NCBI GenBank assembly: GCA_009698575.1
Contig: WLPX01000009.1
Location: 1 to 62,987 of the forward strand
From: Actinomycetota bacterium
Lineage (GTDB): Bacteria; Actinomycetota; Actinomycetes; S36-B12; UBA5976
Length of the DNA: 62,987 nucleotides
Direction of reading: 5' to 3'
Shown here: positions 61,716 through 62,987 of the stretch, piece after piece
How positions within the stretch are numbered: position 1 is the first letter of the stretch
Layout of the letters: the number at the start of each line of letters is the position of its first letter
The notes under the pieces: model-generated
What the model saw: the letters and a program-made list of their open reading frames with translations, nothing else
Database searches by the model: none
Told to the model about the DNA's origin: nothing
Position numbers and translations under genes: made by a program

Positions 61716-62867
61716 CTAGCTAGCAGTCCAGTACTTTGCGAACTCAGCTGCAAAGTCAATTCCGTACCAGTTGACGGAATTTTCTACTGTTGTGTCGATG
61801 GATGCAATGTTGGATTCATCGAATACCTTGCAACCAATGCCGTAGTTGTCAGGAACTGCGTTACCTGTCAACAGGCGAAGGCCTGCATCAACTGCGGCGT
61901 ATGAGAACCAGTCATTTGGACAACCAACATCCATCTTGACTGAACCGGTACCGATACCAGCTGCAACGGCAGGAGTCATGTTGAATGACGACTGAATTGC
62001 GGCAGAACCTGCAGCGTCAAGACCAGCGCCAGTAGCGAAGGACATGCCGTCGTAGATTGGCATCAAGTGAGTGATAGTTGCATCTGCTGTTACAGTATTC
62101 TTTGCAACGCCATCTAGGACGCCATCGAACCAAGATGCAAGTGGTGCATCCAGGTAAGTAACCTTGGCATCTGCGCAATTTTCAGCAACACGTGCCTTGA
62201 TGGTGTCGATCATGATTGGGCTGGAGGCTTGGCCTTCAGAACCCCAAACAACAGCGTTACCAGCACCAGCACCAGTTACACAGAACCAGTCAGCCATAAG
62301 GCTGGCAGCAAGTGTGTAATCGAATGATGGGTCAGCAGCAATACCGTCAGCAACTGCAACACCTGGAGCAGCAGTCTGGTTGGTTGTCATTACAGGAATG
62401 TCACCCAAGTCAGTTATCGGAATAAGTGCAGCTGGAACTGCGTTTGTGATGATCAAGTCAACTTTGTCAGTAACAGCCTGAGCAAAGAACTTAGGTAGTG
62501 GATCAATTACGCCTTGAGCATCACTTGTCTGTGTGACAGTAACGCCCTGTGACTCAAGGCCAGCCTTGATTGTGTCGGTCCACTGCTTCAATACTGGAAT
62601 CTGGTCGTTGATCGAAATCATCGCAACCTTCTTGCCAGATGCAGCCGTTGCGTCAAACGCATCGCCTGGGTAAGCAAATGTTAAGGATGCCGCAAGTGCG
62701 GCATCGTATGCTGCCTTTGCTGTTGCCAAACCATCTACTGCCGCAGGTGCGCTAGCAGCCTCGGTAGGTGCTGCTTCTTCAGACGAGCTCGAGCAACCGC
62801 TCAAAACTAGTCCAGCAGCAAGTGCGGCGGCCACAAAGCCGTAACGCATTTTCTTTTGTGCTTGCAT
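61716..62867 (-). CDS. ABC transporter substrate-binding lipoprotein (sugar-type)
   Basis: A 383-residue secreted lipoprotein. The signal peptide ends in V-L-S-G-C with lipidated C25, followed by a low-complexity serine/alanine linker. The mature part (about 75-383) looks like a type I periplasmic-binding fold, as in ribose and simple-sugar importers, with V-A-M-I-S-I-N-D near 80 and the hinge segment V-G-C-P-N-D-W-F near 320. The ligand is unknown. Gene order permease, binding protein, ATPase on the minus strand forms one importer. A GGGAAAGG ribosome site precedes the ATG. Confidence 0.85.
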   Translation of the reverse strand: MQAQKKMRYGFVAAALAAGLVLSGCSSSSEEAAPTEAASAPAAVDGLATAKAAYDAALAASLTFAYPGDAFDATAASGKKVAMISINDQIPVLKQWTDTIKAGLESQGVTVTQTSDAQGVIDPLPKFFAQAVTDKVDLIITNAVPAALIPITDLGDIPVMTTNQTAAPGVAVADGIAADPSFDYTLAASLMADWFCVTGAGAGNAVVWGSEGQASSPIMIDTIKARVAENCADAKVTYLDAPLASWFDGVLDGVAKNTVTADATITHLMPIYDGMSFATGAGLDAAGSAAIQSSFNMTPAVAAGIGTGSVKMDVGCPNDWFSYAAVDAGLRLLTGNAVPDNYGIGCKVFDESNIASIDTTVENSVNWYGIDFAAEFAKYWTAS

Positions 62868-62894
62868 TAGACGTACCTTTCCCGTTGTTTTGAT

Positions 62895-62987
62895 TCAGTC
62901 ACTCGACCGCGACCGAAGGTTGGATGCCACCGTGGCTACGAGCACGCCAATAACAAGCGCGAGTCCGTAGAACACATCTGTAATCCA
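62895..62987 (-). CDS. ABC transporter permease, C-terminal end (partial)
   Basis: The last 31 codons of a gene that continues beyond the window edge. They encode one hydrophobic segment (D-V-F-Y-G-L-A-L-V-I-G-V-L-V) and a basic end (L-R-S-R-S-S-D), like the C terminus of RbsC-type permeases. The binding-protein gene starts 27 bases later. It is assigned from this short tail and from the importer context. Confidence 0.6.
   Translation of the reverse strand, partial: WITDVFYGLALVIGVLVATVASNLRSRSSD

Overview
The window looks like chromosomal DNA of a streamlined, moderate-GC actinobacterium. The evidence is indirect: a MobA fused to an actinobacterial-type tail domain, an actinobacterial-type oligoribonuclease, frequent GTG starts, ATGA-type overlaps, several leaderless-looking promoters, almost no intergenic space and convergent genes whose ends overlap. 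A freshwater Nanopelagicales-like lineage is a guess; no marker gene here fixes the taxon. No IS element, prophage, integrase or CRISPR array was seen, and no stretch over 300 bases lacks a gene.

Layout. (1) 21-5157: a flavin (GMC) dehydrogenase with small subunit and NCS1 permease, divergent from a PucR-type regulator with a palindromic operator between them. (2) 5265-9600: a 46-residue DUF2256 protein coupled to an FeS-type photolyase, then a PLP decarboxylase, an agmatinase-family ureohydrolase and a small membrane protein. (3) 9694-13303: oligoribonuclease, tRNA-His, and molybdenum-cofactor genes fdhD, mobA and moeA. (4) 13300-24446 (minus): one operon holding an IclR regulator, corrinoid protein, MetV, MetF, methyl-THF:corrinoid methyltransferase, corrinoid activator, DUF1638 and NAD-dependent formate dehydrogenase fdsGBAD. 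(5) 24620-34108 (plus): MttB-family methyltransferase, formate-THF ligase, second IclR regulator, betaine-aldehyde dehydrogenase and a glycine-betaine ABC transporter. (6) 34277-44041 (plus): dimethylglycine oxidase, sarcosine oxidase soxBDAG, folD and choline dehydrogenase. (7) 44038-49694 (minus): acyl-CoA dehydrogenase, MFS transporter, transketolase/AceE-like enzyme, EamA transporter. (8) 49840-59390 (plus): a tight nine-gene operon of unknown function containing selD. (9) 59393-62987 (minus): a sugar-type ABC importer whose ATPase has an unusual tail with five W-x-P-H motifs.

Blocks 3-6 read as one metabolic programme: choline to betaine aldehyde to glycine betaine; corrinoid-dependent removal of the first methyl onto THF; oxidative removal of the second and third methyls by dimethylglycine oxidase and sarcosine oxidase, also onto THF; then MetVF, FolD and reverse formate-THF ligase yield formate, ATP and reducing power, and the Mo/W formate dehydrogenase takes formate to CO2 and NADH. 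Two IclR regulators and matching inverted repeats probably control it. The corrinoid route normally belongs to anaerobes; here it sits beside O2-using oxidases. The nine-gene selD operon and the W-x-P-H tail are the least explained parts of the window.
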